A DNA stretch of 64,000 nt from Acetobacter oryzifermentans (GCF_001628715.1 NZ_CP011120.1:2735489-2799488), one strand, 5' to 3'; positions 36,999 through 46,669 are shown, counted from the first letter of the stretch. Notes: generated from the letters alone by a model not told the origin. Program-made: numbers and translations.

Positions 36999-39900
36999 AT
37001 GCCTGTAGTGCCTTCCTCCCTCGCAGAATCTCTTTCATCATTGGAAGACTCTCCGCTTTTCACCCCAACTATACTCATACAAAATAGTACATTTGGATGT
37101 GAAAACATACCTTTCCTATCATGGATTCTTAAGGAAGCATTTTTTAGCGGGTTATTACTGGTTGGAAGCAGCCTTTCCATTAAGGAAACACTGAGCTTTC
37201 GCTTTAATATTCATCCCTCATCTTTCCAACTTACATTTCAGGCAGAACTTCCATCTTCAATCACTCATAACAATCAGGTTATTTATATAGCTGCCAGAAT
37301 GTGGCAGTCAGCAGAACCCATTCAGCATCTTCTAAATACTGCCCCAGAAGGCACGCTCCTTCTATTAGAAGGGATAAAAGACTCGCGGCGTGCAGGAGCA
37401 TGGGAACATCTTTCTGCTCTTTTCCCTGCCTTTACGTTCCCTCAAGGAACAGGATTAGGCATTCTAGCAGCAACAGAGGTTGCCTGCCTGTTTCCCCTAC
37501 TCACACCGGATTCCCGCCTTTCGGACACAGAAAAAACCACCAAAAGCCTGCTGCGTGAACGCTTCGCTTTTGCCGGAGAATTCTGGTTCAATAAGGCGCT
37601 CCTCACTGCTGCTCATGCCCAGATAGATACGCTCAAACAGGATCTGGTACAAACGCGCAGTCATGTTTTTTCCCAGCAAATGCTGACGCACCACGAGAGC
37701 GACCAGAGCGCACAGAAAATCGACTCGCTACAAAAAACCCTTCAACAAACCCAGAAAAACGAACAAGCTCTTATTCAAGAAAAACAGGAAATTACAGACC
37801 GCTTAACTAGCTTTATCAGCACAGTAAAACAGAGAGAGCTTTGTTATCAGCAACAAACAAAAACCATTAACAACCACATACTCACCCTGTCTGCATATAT
37901 AGACTCCTTGAAACAAACGTATTCTGCTTACTCCCAGCACATTCATGATCTATGGGGCAGATTCGCGCAGGAAGTTCTTGACCGAACCGAAGCGCAAGAT
38001 GCTCTCAAAACGTATCTTTCAACACCTTCCGGCGTTATCCGTTCTATTGCTCGCGCTTTGGTAAAAGGTGTTGTTGTTCCCTACGTGCCAGACCTACCTC
38101 AACCACCCCTAGTAGAATCCCCTCCGCAACTCCCTCCGGCTCCGCCTCCACTTTTGCTGGAACACAGCTCAGCCGCGCCACTTACTTTTCCTGAAGTTCC
38201 AGAAGCCGCTTCAATTTCCATTATTGAACAACCTTCACAACCTTCCGGATTCAACGTTCTTTTTGTTGCGGGTGAGCCAGATTCCCCGGGTGTAAATTAC
38301 CGTTGCATCCGCAATGCGGCTGCCTGTTCTCTTGCTGGTTTTCCCGCTCAGTGGAAGCGCTGCGCAGACGTTGGCCCCGATGATATCAACTGGGCGGATG
38401 TCATGATTTTATGGCGTGTTGAATTCAGTGGCCATGTAGACATTATGCTACGGCTGGCGCGGGAACAAAACATGCCGGTTATTTTTGATACAGATGATCT
38501 CACGTTCATTCCTGCCCTTGCACGTATGGATATTATTGATGGCATACGCAGCATTGGCGCCACAGAAGAACGTATTGAAACAGTCTTTACTGATATGCAG
38601 CGCACCCTTTTACGCACAGATATCGGGTTTGCCCCAACCGATGCTTTAGCGGATGCTATGCGGGTTTATCAGCCCGTTACTTATACTGTACCTAATATAT
38701 ATAATACAGAATGTCTGGCCTTAAGCCGCAAAGCGTATCGTATGCGCCAGCTTAACCCGGATGAACAGATTATTCGTATTGGCTATGCAACAGGCTCCCG
38801 CACACACCAAAAAGACTTTGCTCAGGTTAGTAGTGTTCTCGCCCGCTTGTTGCACGAAAAACCCAATCTTCGGCTTGTACTATTCCGCGAAACAGGGAAT
38901 CATCGCCCAGTTCTGCTCATGAACGAGTTTCCTGAATTTGAACCCGTGCGTGATCAGATAGAATGGCGAGACATGTGCACCTTGCCTGCCCTTCCTTCTG
39001 AACTGGCCCGTTTTGATATTTCAATTGCACCACTGGAAACACAGAATCCATTCTGTAACGCCAAAAGTGAATTGAAATTTTTTGAGGCCGCTTTAGCTGG
39101 CGTGCCTTCCATTGTTTCTCCAACGGCACCCTTTCGCCAATGCGTGCAAAACGGCCGCACCGGGTTGTTTGCCACCACACCTGAAGAGTGGGAAACCGCG
39201 TTACGCACACTTATTGAAAATCCGGATTTGCGCCACCGCATGGCACGAAATGCGTATCATGCTGCCTTGTGGCACTTTGGCCCACAACGCCAAGCCATTC
39301 TTTTAGGTACGATTATGGAAAGCCTGAAAGGAGAAAAACAGGCAACCCAAACCACTGAAATACAAATTGCACGCGGCCATTATCTGGCACGCAATCTACC
39401 GGATATTCCTGATTGCAGCGTAATGTTCCTGCATGATGCTCTGCAAGAAGCAAACGTTACCGTTATTATTACATCTTATAACTACGAAAACTTCATTCTT
39501 GAGGCATTAGAATCCGTTCGGCTGCAAACCATTCCAACCCTTGATCTTGTTGTTGTTGATGATGGTTCTACAGATGGATCACTCAACCAGATCAAAAGCT
39601 GGATGGAAAAACAGACGGCGCGCTTTAATCGCCTTATTTTACTTCAAACCAATTCCAATGCAGGGTTGGGTGGCGCGCGTAACTGTGGTGTTGCCTACGC
39701 TGAAACCCCATTCTTCCTGCCATTGGATGCAGATAACCGGCTTTTACCACATGCATGTGAAACACTTTTAAGTGCGACAGATGAATTAACAGCTTACGCC
39801 TACCCAATTATCCAACAGTTTGGAGACCCCGCCCAACATCCAACGTTAGGCCAGGAACCTTTCCGCCCCATGCAACTGGTGGCAGGCAATTATATTGATG

Positions 39901-40196
39901 CCATGGCTCTGGTAGCCAAATGGGCCTGGGCCGCCACCGGTGGTTACTATGTAAGCCGTGACGCAATGGGGTGGGAGGATTACGACCTTTGGTGCACCAT
40001 GGCCGAATACGGTTTGCGCGGCACCCATGTACCGGAAGTGCTGGCTGAATATCGTGTGCACCAAACATCCATGACCAACAATGTGACGGAAAAAATGGCA
40101 CATAAACAGCGCGTGGTCTCACTGATAGAAGAACGCCACCCGTGGATCAGATTGGTGCAAAAAAGCGCCAAACAGCGTGAAGTCACAACAAGCTAA
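36999..40196 (+). CDS. Giant multidomain glycosyltransferase with coiled coil, GT4-like and GT2 modules (1065 aa)
   Basis: From ATG 36999 (a GTG at 36951 is also in frame): residues 1-190 form an unrecognised domain, 200-320 a long coiled coil rich in Gln/Leu (QKTLQQTQKNEQALIQEK), 350-400 a Pro-rich linker, 410-790 a GT4-like module (FNVLFVAGEPDSPGVNYRCIR, IFDTDDLTF, IRIGYATGSRTHQKDF, DISIAPLE, NAKSELKFFEAA), and 815-1065 a GT-A family 2 domain (VTVIITSYNYENFILEALESV, VVVDDGSTDGS, PLDADNRLLP, WEDYDLW). Two catalytic modules in one chain suggest it adds two sugars in sequence. Substrate unknown; cytosolic or membrane-peripheral. No signal peptide. Confidence 0.85.
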   Translation: MPVVPSSLAESLSSLEDSPLFTPTILIQNSTFGCENIPFLSWILKEAFFSGLLLVGSSLSIKETLSFRFNIHPSSFQLTFQAELPSSITHNNQVIYIAARMWQSAEPIQHLLNTAPEGTLLLLEGIKDSRRAGAWEHLSALFPAFTFPQGTGLGILAATEVACLFPLLTPDSRLSDTEKTTKSLLRERFAFAGEFWFNKALLTAAHAQIDTLKQDLVQTRSHVFSQQMLTHHESDQSAQKIDSLQKTLQQTQKNEQALIQEKQEITDRLTSFISTVKQRELCYQQQTKTINNHILTLSAYIDSLKQTYSAYSQHIHDLWGRFAQEVLDRTEAQDALKTYLSTPSGVIRSIARALVKGVVVPYVPDLPQPPLVESPPQLPPAPPPLLLEHSSAAPLTFPEVPEAASISIIEQPSQPSGFNVLFVAGEPDSPGVNYRCIRNAAACSLAGFPAQWKRCADVGPDDINWADVMILWRVEFSGHVDIMLRLAREQNMPVIFDTDDLTFIPALARMDIIDGIRSIGATEERIETVFTDMQRTLLRTDIGFAPTDALADAMRVYQPVTYTVPNIYNTECLALSRKAYRMRQLNPDEQIIRIGYATGSRTHQKDFAQVSSVLARLLHEKPNLRLVLFRETGNHRPVLLMNEFPEFEPVRDQIEWRDMCTLPALPSELARFDISIAPLETQNPFCNAKSELKFFEAALAGVPSIVSPTAPFRQCVQNGRTGLFATTPEEWETALRTLIENPDLRHRMARNAYHAALWHFGPQRQAILLGTIMESLKGEKQATQTTEIQIARGHYLARNLPDIPDCSVMFLHDALQEANVTVIITSYNYENFILEALESVRLQTIPTLDLVVVDDGSTDGSLNQIKSWMEKQTARFNRLILLQTNSNAGLGGARNCGVAYAETPFFLPLDADNRLLPHACETLLSATDELTAYAYPIIQQFGDPAQHPTLGQEPFRPMQLVAGNYIDAMALVAKWAWAATGGYYVSRDAMGWEDYDLWCTMAEYGLRGTHVPEVLAEYRVHQTSMTNNVTEKMAHKQRVVSLIEERHPWIRLVQKSAKQREVTTS

Positions 40197-40216
40197 AAAT
40201 GACCGATAAAAACGCT

Positions 40217-40250
40217 AAGCCCGCAAACAGGCATACTGTTTGTGCGGCTT
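40217..40250 (+). terminator. Imperfect hairpin after the giant glycosyltransferase gene
   Basis: AAGCCCGCAAACAG pairs imperfectly with CTGTTTGTGCGGCTT around a short loop, 20 bp past the stop codon. No real T-run follows, so its efficiency is uncertain. Confidence 0.45.
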
Positions 40251-40277
40251 GGTATTTCGACACTGTGAAACGAGCAC

Positions 40278-40310
40278 AAAAAAAACAGAATCCCATTTCT
40301 GGAATTCTGT
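40278..40310 (-). terminator. Terminator of tRNA-Gly
   Basis: ACAGAAT (40285-40291) and ATTCTGT (40304-40310) with an inner CCA/TGG pair form a hairpin that on the minus strand is followed by eight T residues, 28 nt past the tRNA 3' end. Confidence 0.85.
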
Positions 40311-40337
40311 AAACCGCTCTGATTTTTTAGGAAAATC

Positions 40338-40412
40338 TGGAGCGGGCGATGGGATTCGAACCCACGACCCCAACCTTGGCAAGGTTGTGCTCTACCCCTG
40401 AGCTACGCCCGC
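40338..40412 (-). tRNA. tRNA-Gly (anticodon GCC)
   Basis: A 75-nt cloverleaf on the minus strand with acceptor GCGGGCG/CGCCCGC, discriminator T and encoded CCA. The anticodon loop is TTGCCAA, with GCC complementary to 40378-40380. Confidence 0.97.
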
Positions 40413-40499
40413 ATTGGATGGCCTCCTTTTACGGATGATCATTCAGATAGGCAAGAGGGAAAATGAAAAAAAATGCCTGAAATTGCATTTTCTTTCTCC

Positions 40500-40529
40500 A
40501 GCCCTTTCCTACTTGTGTTGGAAAGGGCT
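40500..40529. promoter_or_regulatory. Hairpin upstream of nadE
   Basis: AGCCCTTTCC (40500-40509) and GGAAAGGGCT (40520-40529) form a perfect 10-bp stem with a 10-nt loop, 67 bp before the nadE start. No T-run follows on the plus strand, so a leader structure or operator is as likely as a terminator. Confidence 0.45.
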
Positions 40530-40596
40530 GTTGGCGCTTTTCAGCCTGTGCTGATACTGATGCTCAAATGCCTTTACGCAGCAAGGAAGGAAAACC

Positions 40597-42636
40597 GTGT
40601 CTGCTTCCATGTTCCGATCCCTTTATCATCAAGGGTTCGTCCGCGTAGCTGCCTGCACCTTGCCCGTAGCACTGGCAAATCCAGCCATAAACGCGCAGCG
40701 TATCCTAGAATCTGCCAAAGCATGTGCCGCAGATGGTGCAGTTTTATGTGTGTTCCCTGAACTTGGGCTGTGCGGATATACACTGGAAGACTTGCTACAG
40801 CAGGAAACGCTTCTGGCAGAAACCAGAACAACCCTTCTCTCCTTGGCTCAGGCATCTGCCACGTTGTGCCCTGTGCTGGTAGTAGGCGCACCGTTGTTAT
40901 GGAAGAACGCTCTTTATAACTGCGCAGTCATTATTCATTCCGGCAAAATTCTGGGTGTGGTTCCTAAAAGCTACATCCCAAATTATCGAGAGTTCTATGA
41001 GGCACGCCATTTCCGCTCCGGCGCAGATATTCGCGGGCAGACAATCAAGATCAATGGGCACACCGTACCATTTGGCGTGGATCTACTGTTTGAAGCGCAG
41101 GATGTGCCCTCATTCAGCCTCAGCGTAGAAATTTGTGAGGATATGTGGGTACCTATCCCACCCTCGGCACACGCTGCACTGGCTGGCGCTACAATTATCG
41201 CCAACCTTTCAGCAAGTGACATTACGGTTGGCAAGGCAGAAACCCGGAACATGCTCTGCCAATCCCTCTCCGCCCGCAATATTGTCGCTTACCTTTATGC
41301 GGCAGCCGGAGAAGGTGAATCCACCACAGATCTGGCGTGGGATGGCCAAACCGCTATTTTTGAAAATGGCATCCTGCTGGCAGACAGCGAGCGCTTTCCC
41401 TCCGGCGCAACCGCTGTAATTGCCGATGTGGATCTTACGCTTTTGCGGCAAGAACGCCTGCGTATGGGAAGCTTTGCTGATGCAGCGCGCCAAGCAGATA
41501 CATGGCGGCACATTAGCTTCACCCTCACGCCTCCTTCTGCAAACCTTGGGCTCAAACGCCCCCTTGCCCGCTTTCCTTTTGTACCTGCCGCTCCAGAACG
41601 CTTGGCACAAGATTGTTTTGAGGCCTTTACCATTCAGGTGTCCGCACTCAAGCAGCGCCTTAAAACAAGTGGCGTTAAAACAATGGTTATCGGTATTTCC
41701 GGTGGCTTGGATTCTACGCACGCCCTACTGGTGGCCGTGCGTGCAGCGGATGAGCTGGGTTGGCCACGCAGTGCTGTGCGGGGTTATACAATGCCCGGCT
41801 TTGGCACAACGGACAAAACCCTTGCCAGTGCCAACGCACTGATGAGCCAGTTGAATATCACGCACGAAACGCTGGATATCCGCCCGGCTGCGGAGCTGCT
41901 GCTACGCACCATTCGGCACCCTTATGCAGATGGGCAACCCGTGCATGACATTACTTTTGAGAACGTTCAGGCTGGCCTACGCACAGATTTCCTGTTCAGG
42001 CTGGCCAACCAACATCATGGCATTGTCATCGGCACAGGAGACCTTTCCGAGCTAGCATTAGGATGGTGCACCTATGGTGTGGGCGACCAAATGGCGCATT
42101 ACAATGTGAATGCGGGTCTACCTAAAACCCTTATCCAGCACCTTATCCGCTGGTGCATTGCTTCGGGCCATTTTGCTCCTGCTGTTGGCAAGGTGCTGAC
42201 AGACGTTCTGGCTACAGAAATTTCTCCCGAGCTTATTCCTGTCGGTAAAGATGGCCCTCAAAGCACGGAAAGCATCATAGGCCCTTATGCTCTGCATGAT
42301 TTCGCGCTGTTTTATATTCTGCGCTACGGTTTCAGGCCGTCCCGCGTGGCCTTTCTAGCGGAACAGGCTTGGCAGGATGCCTCAACAGGCCAATGGCCTC
42401 CGGGTTTTCCCGCATCCGAGCAAAAAGCTTATGATCTTCCTACCATTCGCCACTGGTTGGAAATATTTGTGCGCCGCTTTTTTGCAACCAGCCAGTTCAA
42501 ACGTTCTGCCATGCCAAATGGCCCCAAAGTTATGCCCGGCGGCAGCCTTTCCCCCCGAGGAGACTGGCGCGCACCCTCCGATGGCAACGCCCGCCTCTGG
42601 CTGGATGATCTGAAACACAATGTGCCCGAAGCCTGA
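40597..42636 (+). CDS. nadE: Glutamine-dependent NAD+ synthetase NadE
   Basis: Amidates nicotinic acid adenine dinucleotide to NAD+, using ammonia channelled from glutamine. The 679-residue long form has an N-terminal nitrilase-like glutaminase (about 15-300: VCVFPELGLCGYT with the Glu, YIPNYREFYEARHF with the Lys/Tyr region, and VEICEDMWVP with catalytic Cys near residue 179) and a C-terminal ATP-PP synthetase (ISGGLDSTHALL near 366). GTG at 40597 is taken as start because AAGGAAGG precedes it by about 6 nt; an ATG four codons on is the alternative. It is monocistronic. Confidence 0.97.
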   Translation: MSASMFRSLYHQGFVRVAACTLPVALANPAINAQRILESAKACAADGAVLCVFPELGLCGYTLEDLLQQETLLAETRTTLLSLAQASATLCPVLVVGAPLLWKNALYNCAVIIHSGKILGVVPKSYIPNYREFYEARHFRSGADIRGQTIKINGHTVPFGVDLLFEAQDVPSFSLSVEICEDMWVPIPPSAHAALAGATIIANLSASDITVGKAETRNMLCQSLSARNIVAYLYAAAGEGESTTDLAWDGQTAIFENGILLADSERFPSGATAVIADVDLTLLRQERLRMGSFADAARQADTWRHISFTLTPPSANLGLKRPLARFPFVPAAPERLAQDCFEAFTIQVSALKQRLKTSGVKTMVIGISGGLDSTHALLVAVRAADELGWPRSAVRGYTMPGFGTTDKTLASANALMSQLNITHETLDIRPAAELLLRTIRHPYADGQPVHDITFENVQAGLRTDFLFRLANQHHGIVIGTGDLSELALGWCTYGVGDQMAHYNVNAGLPKTLIQHLIRWCIASGHFAPAVGKVLTDVLATEISPELIPVGKDGPQSTESIIGPYALHDFALFYILRYGFRPSRVAFLAEQAWQDASTGQWPPGFPASEQKAYDLPTIRHWLEIFVRRFFATSQFKRSAMPNGPKVMPGGSLSPRGDWRAPSDGNARLWLDDLKHNVPEA

Positions 42637-42711
42637 ACCACAAAAGAGAGGTTTAGCCCACTGCTGCCCTCATGGTATTATGCCCCATCTTGGGCTATAC
42701 TGGTTTCTATT

Positions 42712-43308
42712 ATGAAAGCATCGCGCCAAGCCACCATCCATCGCGTTACAAGCGAAACCGATATCGCCATCACCCTTGATCTGGATGGATCCGGGCAGGC
42801 CGATATTCAGACCGGACTCGGTTTTTTCGATCATATGCTCACGGCATTAGCCAAACATGCCCTGTTCGATCTGAAAGTAACCGTAAAAGGTGACCTCTAT
42901 ATTGATGGTCATCATAGCGTTGAAGATACAGGCATTGCCATTGGCATGGCCCTAAAACAAGCTTTGGGGGACAAGCGTGGCGTGCGCCGTTTTGGCCATG
43001 CCCTTGTACCGTTGGATGAAGCTTTGTGCGAAGCTGTGGTTGACCTTTCCGGTCGGCCCTTTCTGGCATTTGATGCCACGTTTACGCGTGACCGCATTGG
43101 GGATCTGGACACCGAACTGGTGGAAGAATTTTTCCGAGCCTTTGCCATGTCCGCCATGCTCACACTGCACCTGACAGAAAAAGCTGGTAAAAATTGCCAC
43201 CATATTGCCGAGGCCGCGTTCAAGGCACTTGCACGTGCATTGCGTATGGCTGTGGAACCAGACCCACGGGCGCAAGGCAGCATTCCTTCCACCAAAGGCG
43301 TGCTATAA
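42712..43308 (+). CDS. hisB: Imidazoleglycerol-phosphate dehydratase HisB
   Basis: Dehydrates imidazoleglycerol phosphate in histidine synthesis; manganese-dependent 24-mer. Both His-rich metal motifs are present: DGHHSVEDTGIAIG near residues 65-78 and KNCHHIAEAAFKAL near 160-173, as is FDHMLTALAKH. It has 198 residues and is the monofunctional form without the phosphatase domain. It heads the his cluster; hisH follows after 154 bp. Confidence 0.97.
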   Translation: MKASRQATIHRVTSETDIAITLDLDGSGQADIQTGLGFFDHMLTALAKHALFDLKVTVKGDLYIDGHHSVEDTGIAIGMALKQALGDKRGVRRFGHALVPLDEALCEAVVDLSGRPFLAFDATFTRDRIGDLDTELVEEFFRAFAMSAMLTLHLTEKAGKNCHHIAEAAFKALARALRMAVEPDPRAQGSIPSTKGVL

Positions 43309-43462
43309 TTTTTTATACGGGTTAATAACCCAGCCCTGCCCGATACACCTGTTTTGCAGCGCTGGGCACAACCGAGAAAAACGCAAACCTGTCTGGGCTG
43401 CATGCACCTTATTATATTGGTCAGCAGAAATCAGACAGGGTCACCAGCAACAAGAGGGTTCC

Positions 43463-44119
43463 ATGACCCAGCCTCTTTCCATCGCCGTTGTTGATTATGA
43501 AGGCGGCAATCTGGCGTCCGCTGCCCGTGCAGCCCTTCGGGCTGCTGAGCTTTCGGGAATTGCAGCCGATGTTGTTATCACCAACGAACCTGCGGCTGTC
43601 CTGCAAGCAGACCGTATCATCCTACCCGGGCAAGGCGCGTTTGCAGATTGCGCCCGTGGGCTGGAAGCTATCCCCGGCCTGAAAGATTCTATTCTGAACG
43701 CCACGGCCAATGGTACACCCTTTTTAGGTATTTGCGTTGGTATGCAGCTTATGGCTGAACGCGGGCGGGAACATGGTGTAACAGAAGGGTTTGGGTGGAT
43801 TCCGGGGGAAATTACCCTCATGGAAGCCACTGGCCTGCGCCTTCCCCAAATGGGCTGGAACGAGCTGGAGCTTCATACACAACACCCTCTTACCCAAGGC
43901 TTGGGTAAGGCGCCGCATGGATACTTTGTGCATTCCTACGCACTCCAAAATACTGCGGCAGATGTTCTACTTGCCACCACAGATTATGGTGGCAACGTGC
44001 CTGCCATAGTGTGCAAGGGGAATGTTGCGGGTACACAGTTCCATGTTGAAAAAAGCCAGACAGTTGGCCTCAAGATTCTCGCCAATTTTCTGAGGTGGGA
44101 TCCGAAAGCTCCCGTATAA
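43463..44119 (+). CDS. hisH: Imidazole glycerol phosphate synthase glutaminase subunit HisH
   Basis: Class I glutaminase that feeds ammonia to HisF. The nucleophile Cys91 is in LGICVGMQLM, and the His/Glu pair is in TQFHVEKSQ near residues 195-198. The start ATG 43463 follows AAGAGGG and begins VVDYEGGNLAS, the normal N-terminus; the frame is open far upstream into hisB, but that part is not coding-like. It has 218 residues. Its stop shares bases with the next start (TAATG). Confidence 0.97.
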   Translation: MTQPLSIAVVDYEGGNLASAARAALRAAELSGIAADVVITNEPAAVLQADRIILPGQGAFADCARGLEAIPGLKDSILNATANGTPFLGICVGMQLMAERGREHGVTEGFGWIPGEITLMEATGLRLPQMGWNELELHTQHPLTQGLGKAPHGYFVHSYALQNTAADVLLATTDYGGNVPAIVCKGNVAGTQFHVEKSQTVGLKILANFLRWDPKAPV

Positions 44120-45444
44120 TGACCCGGAACAAACGCGTTCAACGCATTCTGCACCTAGAAGAAGATGACCTTCAGGCCTTATGTGAAGCCGTAGATGCTT
44201 CCATTCTGGATGGTGGCGGCTTTGGCTGGCTTCAGCCACAAGGGCGGCAAGTGCTGGAGCGCTACTTCAAAGGCCTGCTGCTTGTGCCAGAACGTATGCT
44301 GTTTGTTATTCGGCATAACGGCGTGATTGTAGGATGTGCACAGCTTGTACGCAGCGCCCGTAATAATGAGCTGCAAGCCATGTGCGTTACTCTGGCACAT
44401 TTGTTTATTGCGCCATACGCGCAGCGTCAGGGCCTCGGCACAGCCTTATTGCACGAAGTGGAAAATGCAGCCCGCAGCATGGGCTTTCGGATTATGAATA
44501 CCGAAGTGCCTGAAACACAGGATGGCGCCATTGCCCTCTTCCGTAAGGCAGGTTTTCTGCATTGGGGCACACACCCCCTCTATACCCGTTTGGGCGACAC
44601 TTACCTGCGCGGTCTGTACTTCACCAAATCATTAGATACAGACCATCTCCCCCTTTCCTCTTCCTTTCAGCAAACGCGGCCTGAAACCATGACAACAGCA
44701 CCCTCCATGCACCCCCTTACCCTTTACCCAGCCATTGATCTCAAGGATGGAGCCTGCGTGCGCTTACGCCGTGGGGAAATGGATGATGCCACTGTGTATT
44801 CAGACAACCCCGGTGCGCAGGCTCTTGCATGGGAGGCCGCAGGCTTTAAATGGCTGCATGTTGTGGACCTGAACGGTGCCTTTGCTGGACAATCTGAAAA
44901 CGCAGATGCCGTACGTTCCATTGTGGAATCAACAGATATTCCCGTCCAGCTTGGTGGTGGCCTGCGAGACATGAAGGCTATTGAAGCATGGTTGGAAGCC
45001 GGTATCAGCCGCGTTATTTTGGGCTCTGTTGCCGTAAAAAACCCCACCCTTGTGCGTGAAGCCTGCCGTGCTTTCCCAGGCCGCATTGTTGCGGGCATTG
45101 ATGCCCGATCTGGCCGCGTTGCAACCGAAGGCTGGGCCGAAGTTTCTGACATGCAGGCAACTGAATTGGCCCTCCGTATGCAGGAAGCTGGCGTTGCATC
45201 CATCATCTTCACGGAAATCAGCCGTGATGGCATGCTGGAGGGACTGGATGTGGAACAGACCGTTACATTGGCCAATACGGTTTCCATTCCCATTATTGCC
45301 AGCGGTGGCGTTGGCAGCATTGAGCATCTGATTGCTCTGCGGGAAGCCACGCAGGACGCTCCGGGCATTGAAGGCGTGATTGTGGGCCGCGCGTTATATG
45401 ATGGCCGCGTAACCCCAGCAGAAGCCCTGAAGGTATTAAGCTGA
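44119..45444 (+). CDS. hisA: GNAT acetyltransferase fused in frame to HisA (441 aa)
   Basis: One uninterrupted frame encodes two proteins' worth of sequence. Residues 1-172 are a GNAT N-acetyltransferase: [38 protein letters not shown] with the acetyl-CoA loop (103-108), and [19 protein letters not shown]. Residues 173-195 are a Ser/Thr/Pro linker. From 199 on is HisA (ProFAR isomerase, TIM barrel): [15 protein letters not shown] with catalytic Asp207, [19 protein letters not shown] and [11 protein letters not shown]. Internal ATGs at 44689 and 44707 could start HisA alone, but no good ribosome-binding site precedes them. The start ATG overlaps the hisH stop; the end overlaps the hisF start (TGATG). 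The acetyltransferase substrate is unknown. Confidence 0.85.
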   Translation: MTRNKRVQRILHLEEDDLQALCEAVDASILDGGGFGWLQPQGRQVLERYFKGLLLVPERMLFVIRHNGVIVGCAQLVRSARNNELQAMCVTLAHLFIAPYAQRQGLGTALLHEVENAARSMGFRIMNTEVPETQDGAIALFRKAGFLHWGTHPLYTRLGDTYLRGLYFTKSLDTDHLPLSSSFQQTRPETMTTAPSMHPLTLYPAIDLKDGACVRLRRGEMDDATVYSDNPGAQALAWEAAGFKWLHVVDLNGAFAGQSENADAVRSIVESTDIPVQLGGGLRDMKAIEAWLEAGISRVILGSVAVKNPTLVREACRAFPGRIVAGIDARSGRVATEGWAEVSDMQATELALRMQEAGVASIIFTEISRDGMLEGLDVEQTVTLANTVSIPIIASGGVGSIEHLIALREATQDAPGIEGVIVGRALYDGRVTPAEALKVLS

Positions 45445-46220
45445 TGCTGAAACTACGCGTTATTCCATGCCTGGATGTTAAAAACGGCAGAGTGGTCAAA
45501 GGCGTTAACTTCGTTTCCCTGCGCGATGCGGGAGACCCTGTTGAACAGGCCGCTGTTTACGATGCCGCCGGGGCTGATGAACTAACATTTCTGGATATCA
45601 CCGCCAGCCATGAAAACCGTGATACGATTCTAGAAGTTGTTAGCAAAACAGCCGAAAAAATCTTTCTGCCCCTTACAGTCGGAGGGGGGGTGCGCACAAC
45701 GGATGATATGCGCCGCCTTCTGCTGGCAGGCGCAGACAAATGCGCCATGAACTCCGCCGCGGTCAACCGTCCTGAACTGGTCAATGAAGCAGCCAACAAA
45801 TTTGGTAGCCAATGCGTTGTTGTTGCCATAGATGCCCGCCAGACAGCACCGGGGAAATGGGAAGTATTTACCCACGGTGGCCGCACTTCTACCGGGCGAG
45901 ATGCCATAGACTGGTGCCGTGAGGTTGCAGAACGTGGCGCTGGGGAAATCCTACTCACCTCCATGGATCGGGATGGTACAGGAACAGGCTTCGATCTGGA
46001 ACTTCTTAAAGCTGCAACACAGGCCGTAAGGCTTCCCATTGTTGCATCTGGCGGTGTGGGTAAGCTGGAACACTTTGTAGAAGGCGCCAAAGCCGGAGCA
46101 ACAGGCCTTCTGGCAGCAAGTGTTTTCCATTTTGGCCAGTTCACTATTCCCCAGGTTAAAGCCGCATTGTCAGAAGCAGGCTTGCCGGTTCGTCCTTCCC
46201 CCGCCCCTTTTGCAGGTTAA
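45444..46220 (+). CDS. hisF: Imidazole glycerol phosphate synthase cyclase subunit HisF
   Basis: TIM-barrel cyclase that joins PRFAR with ammonia from HisH to give IGP and AICAR. The catalytic Asp11 lies in [17 protein letters not shown] and the second acid in [13 protein letters not shown] near 172-184; [11 protein letters not shown] and LTVGGGVRT are also typical. The 258-residue length is normal. It starts within the hisA stop codon and ends 8 bp before hisE. Confidence 0.98.
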   Translation: MLKLRVIPCLDVKNGRVVKGVNFVSLRDAGDPVEQAAVYDAAGADELTFLDITASHENRDTILEVVSKTAEKIFLPLTVGGGVRTTDDMRRLLLAGADKCAMNSAAVNRPELVNEAANKFGSQCVVVAIDARQTAPGKWEVFTHGGRTSTGRDAIDWCREVAERGAGEILLTSMDRDGTGTGFDLELLKAATQAVRLPIVASGGVGKLEHFVEGAKAGATGLLAASVFHFGQFTIPQVKAALSEAGLPVRPSPAPFAG

Positions 46221-46228
46221 CCCGTATC

Positions 46229-46663
46229 ATGATAAAAAAAGCACCTTCTAAAACAGAAGCAAAAACAGACACAAAATCCAAAAAGAATAAAGAGGTTCTT
46301 TCTCTTCCAGAAATTTCAGAAGCAGATATTTCCGTTCTGAACCGCCTTTACGATGTTGTGCAAAGCCGCAAAGGCACAGATCCTTCTGTAAGCCACTCAG
46401 CCCGCCTGCTTTCCCGCGGCACTTACAAAATTGCCCAAAAGTTTGGGGAAGAGGCTGTAGAATGCCTGATTGAAGCCGTAGCTGGGCGTAAGGATCTGTT
46501 AATTGGTGAAAGTGCTGATGTACTCTACCATCTTATTGTTTTGTGGGTAGATGCTGGCATTACCCCAGATCAGGTTTGGGCAGAACTTCAGCGCCGTGAA
46601 GGCACAAGCGGTATTGCAGAAAAAGCTGCACGTTCCAAAACAACAAAATCTGTAAAGGAATAA
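46229..46663 (+). CDS. hisE: Phosphoribosyl-ATP pyrophosphatase HisE
   Basis: Second step of histidine synthesis, hydrolysing PR-ATP to PR-AMP. The all-alpha MazG-like core (about residues 32-130) shows [36 protein letters not shown] and [12 protein letters not shown] with the metal-binding Glu/Asp residues. The first 30 residues are a Lys/Thr/Ser-rich extension not found in most HisE. It lies 8 bp after hisF and 6 bp before the HIT gene. Confidence 0.95.
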   Translation: MIKKAPSKTEAKTDTKSKKNKEVLSLPEISEADISVLNRLYDVVQSRKGTDPSVSHSARLLSRGTYKIAQKFGEEAVECLIEAVAGRKDLLIGESADVLYHLIVLWVDAGITPDQVWAELQRREGTSGIAEKAARSKTTKSVKE

Positions 46664-46669
46664 TCAGAA

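Noticed and set aside
43329..43366. CCCAGC/GCTGGG pair in the hisB-hisH gap as a possible attenuator
   Set aside because: Only 6 bp with a 26-nt loop, and no His-codon leader peptide is visible.
43205..43462. Upstream extension of the hisH frame into hisB
   Set aside because: The extension overlaps hisB, encodes no recognised sequence, and the ATG at 43463 has both a ribosome-binding site and the normal HisH N-terminus.
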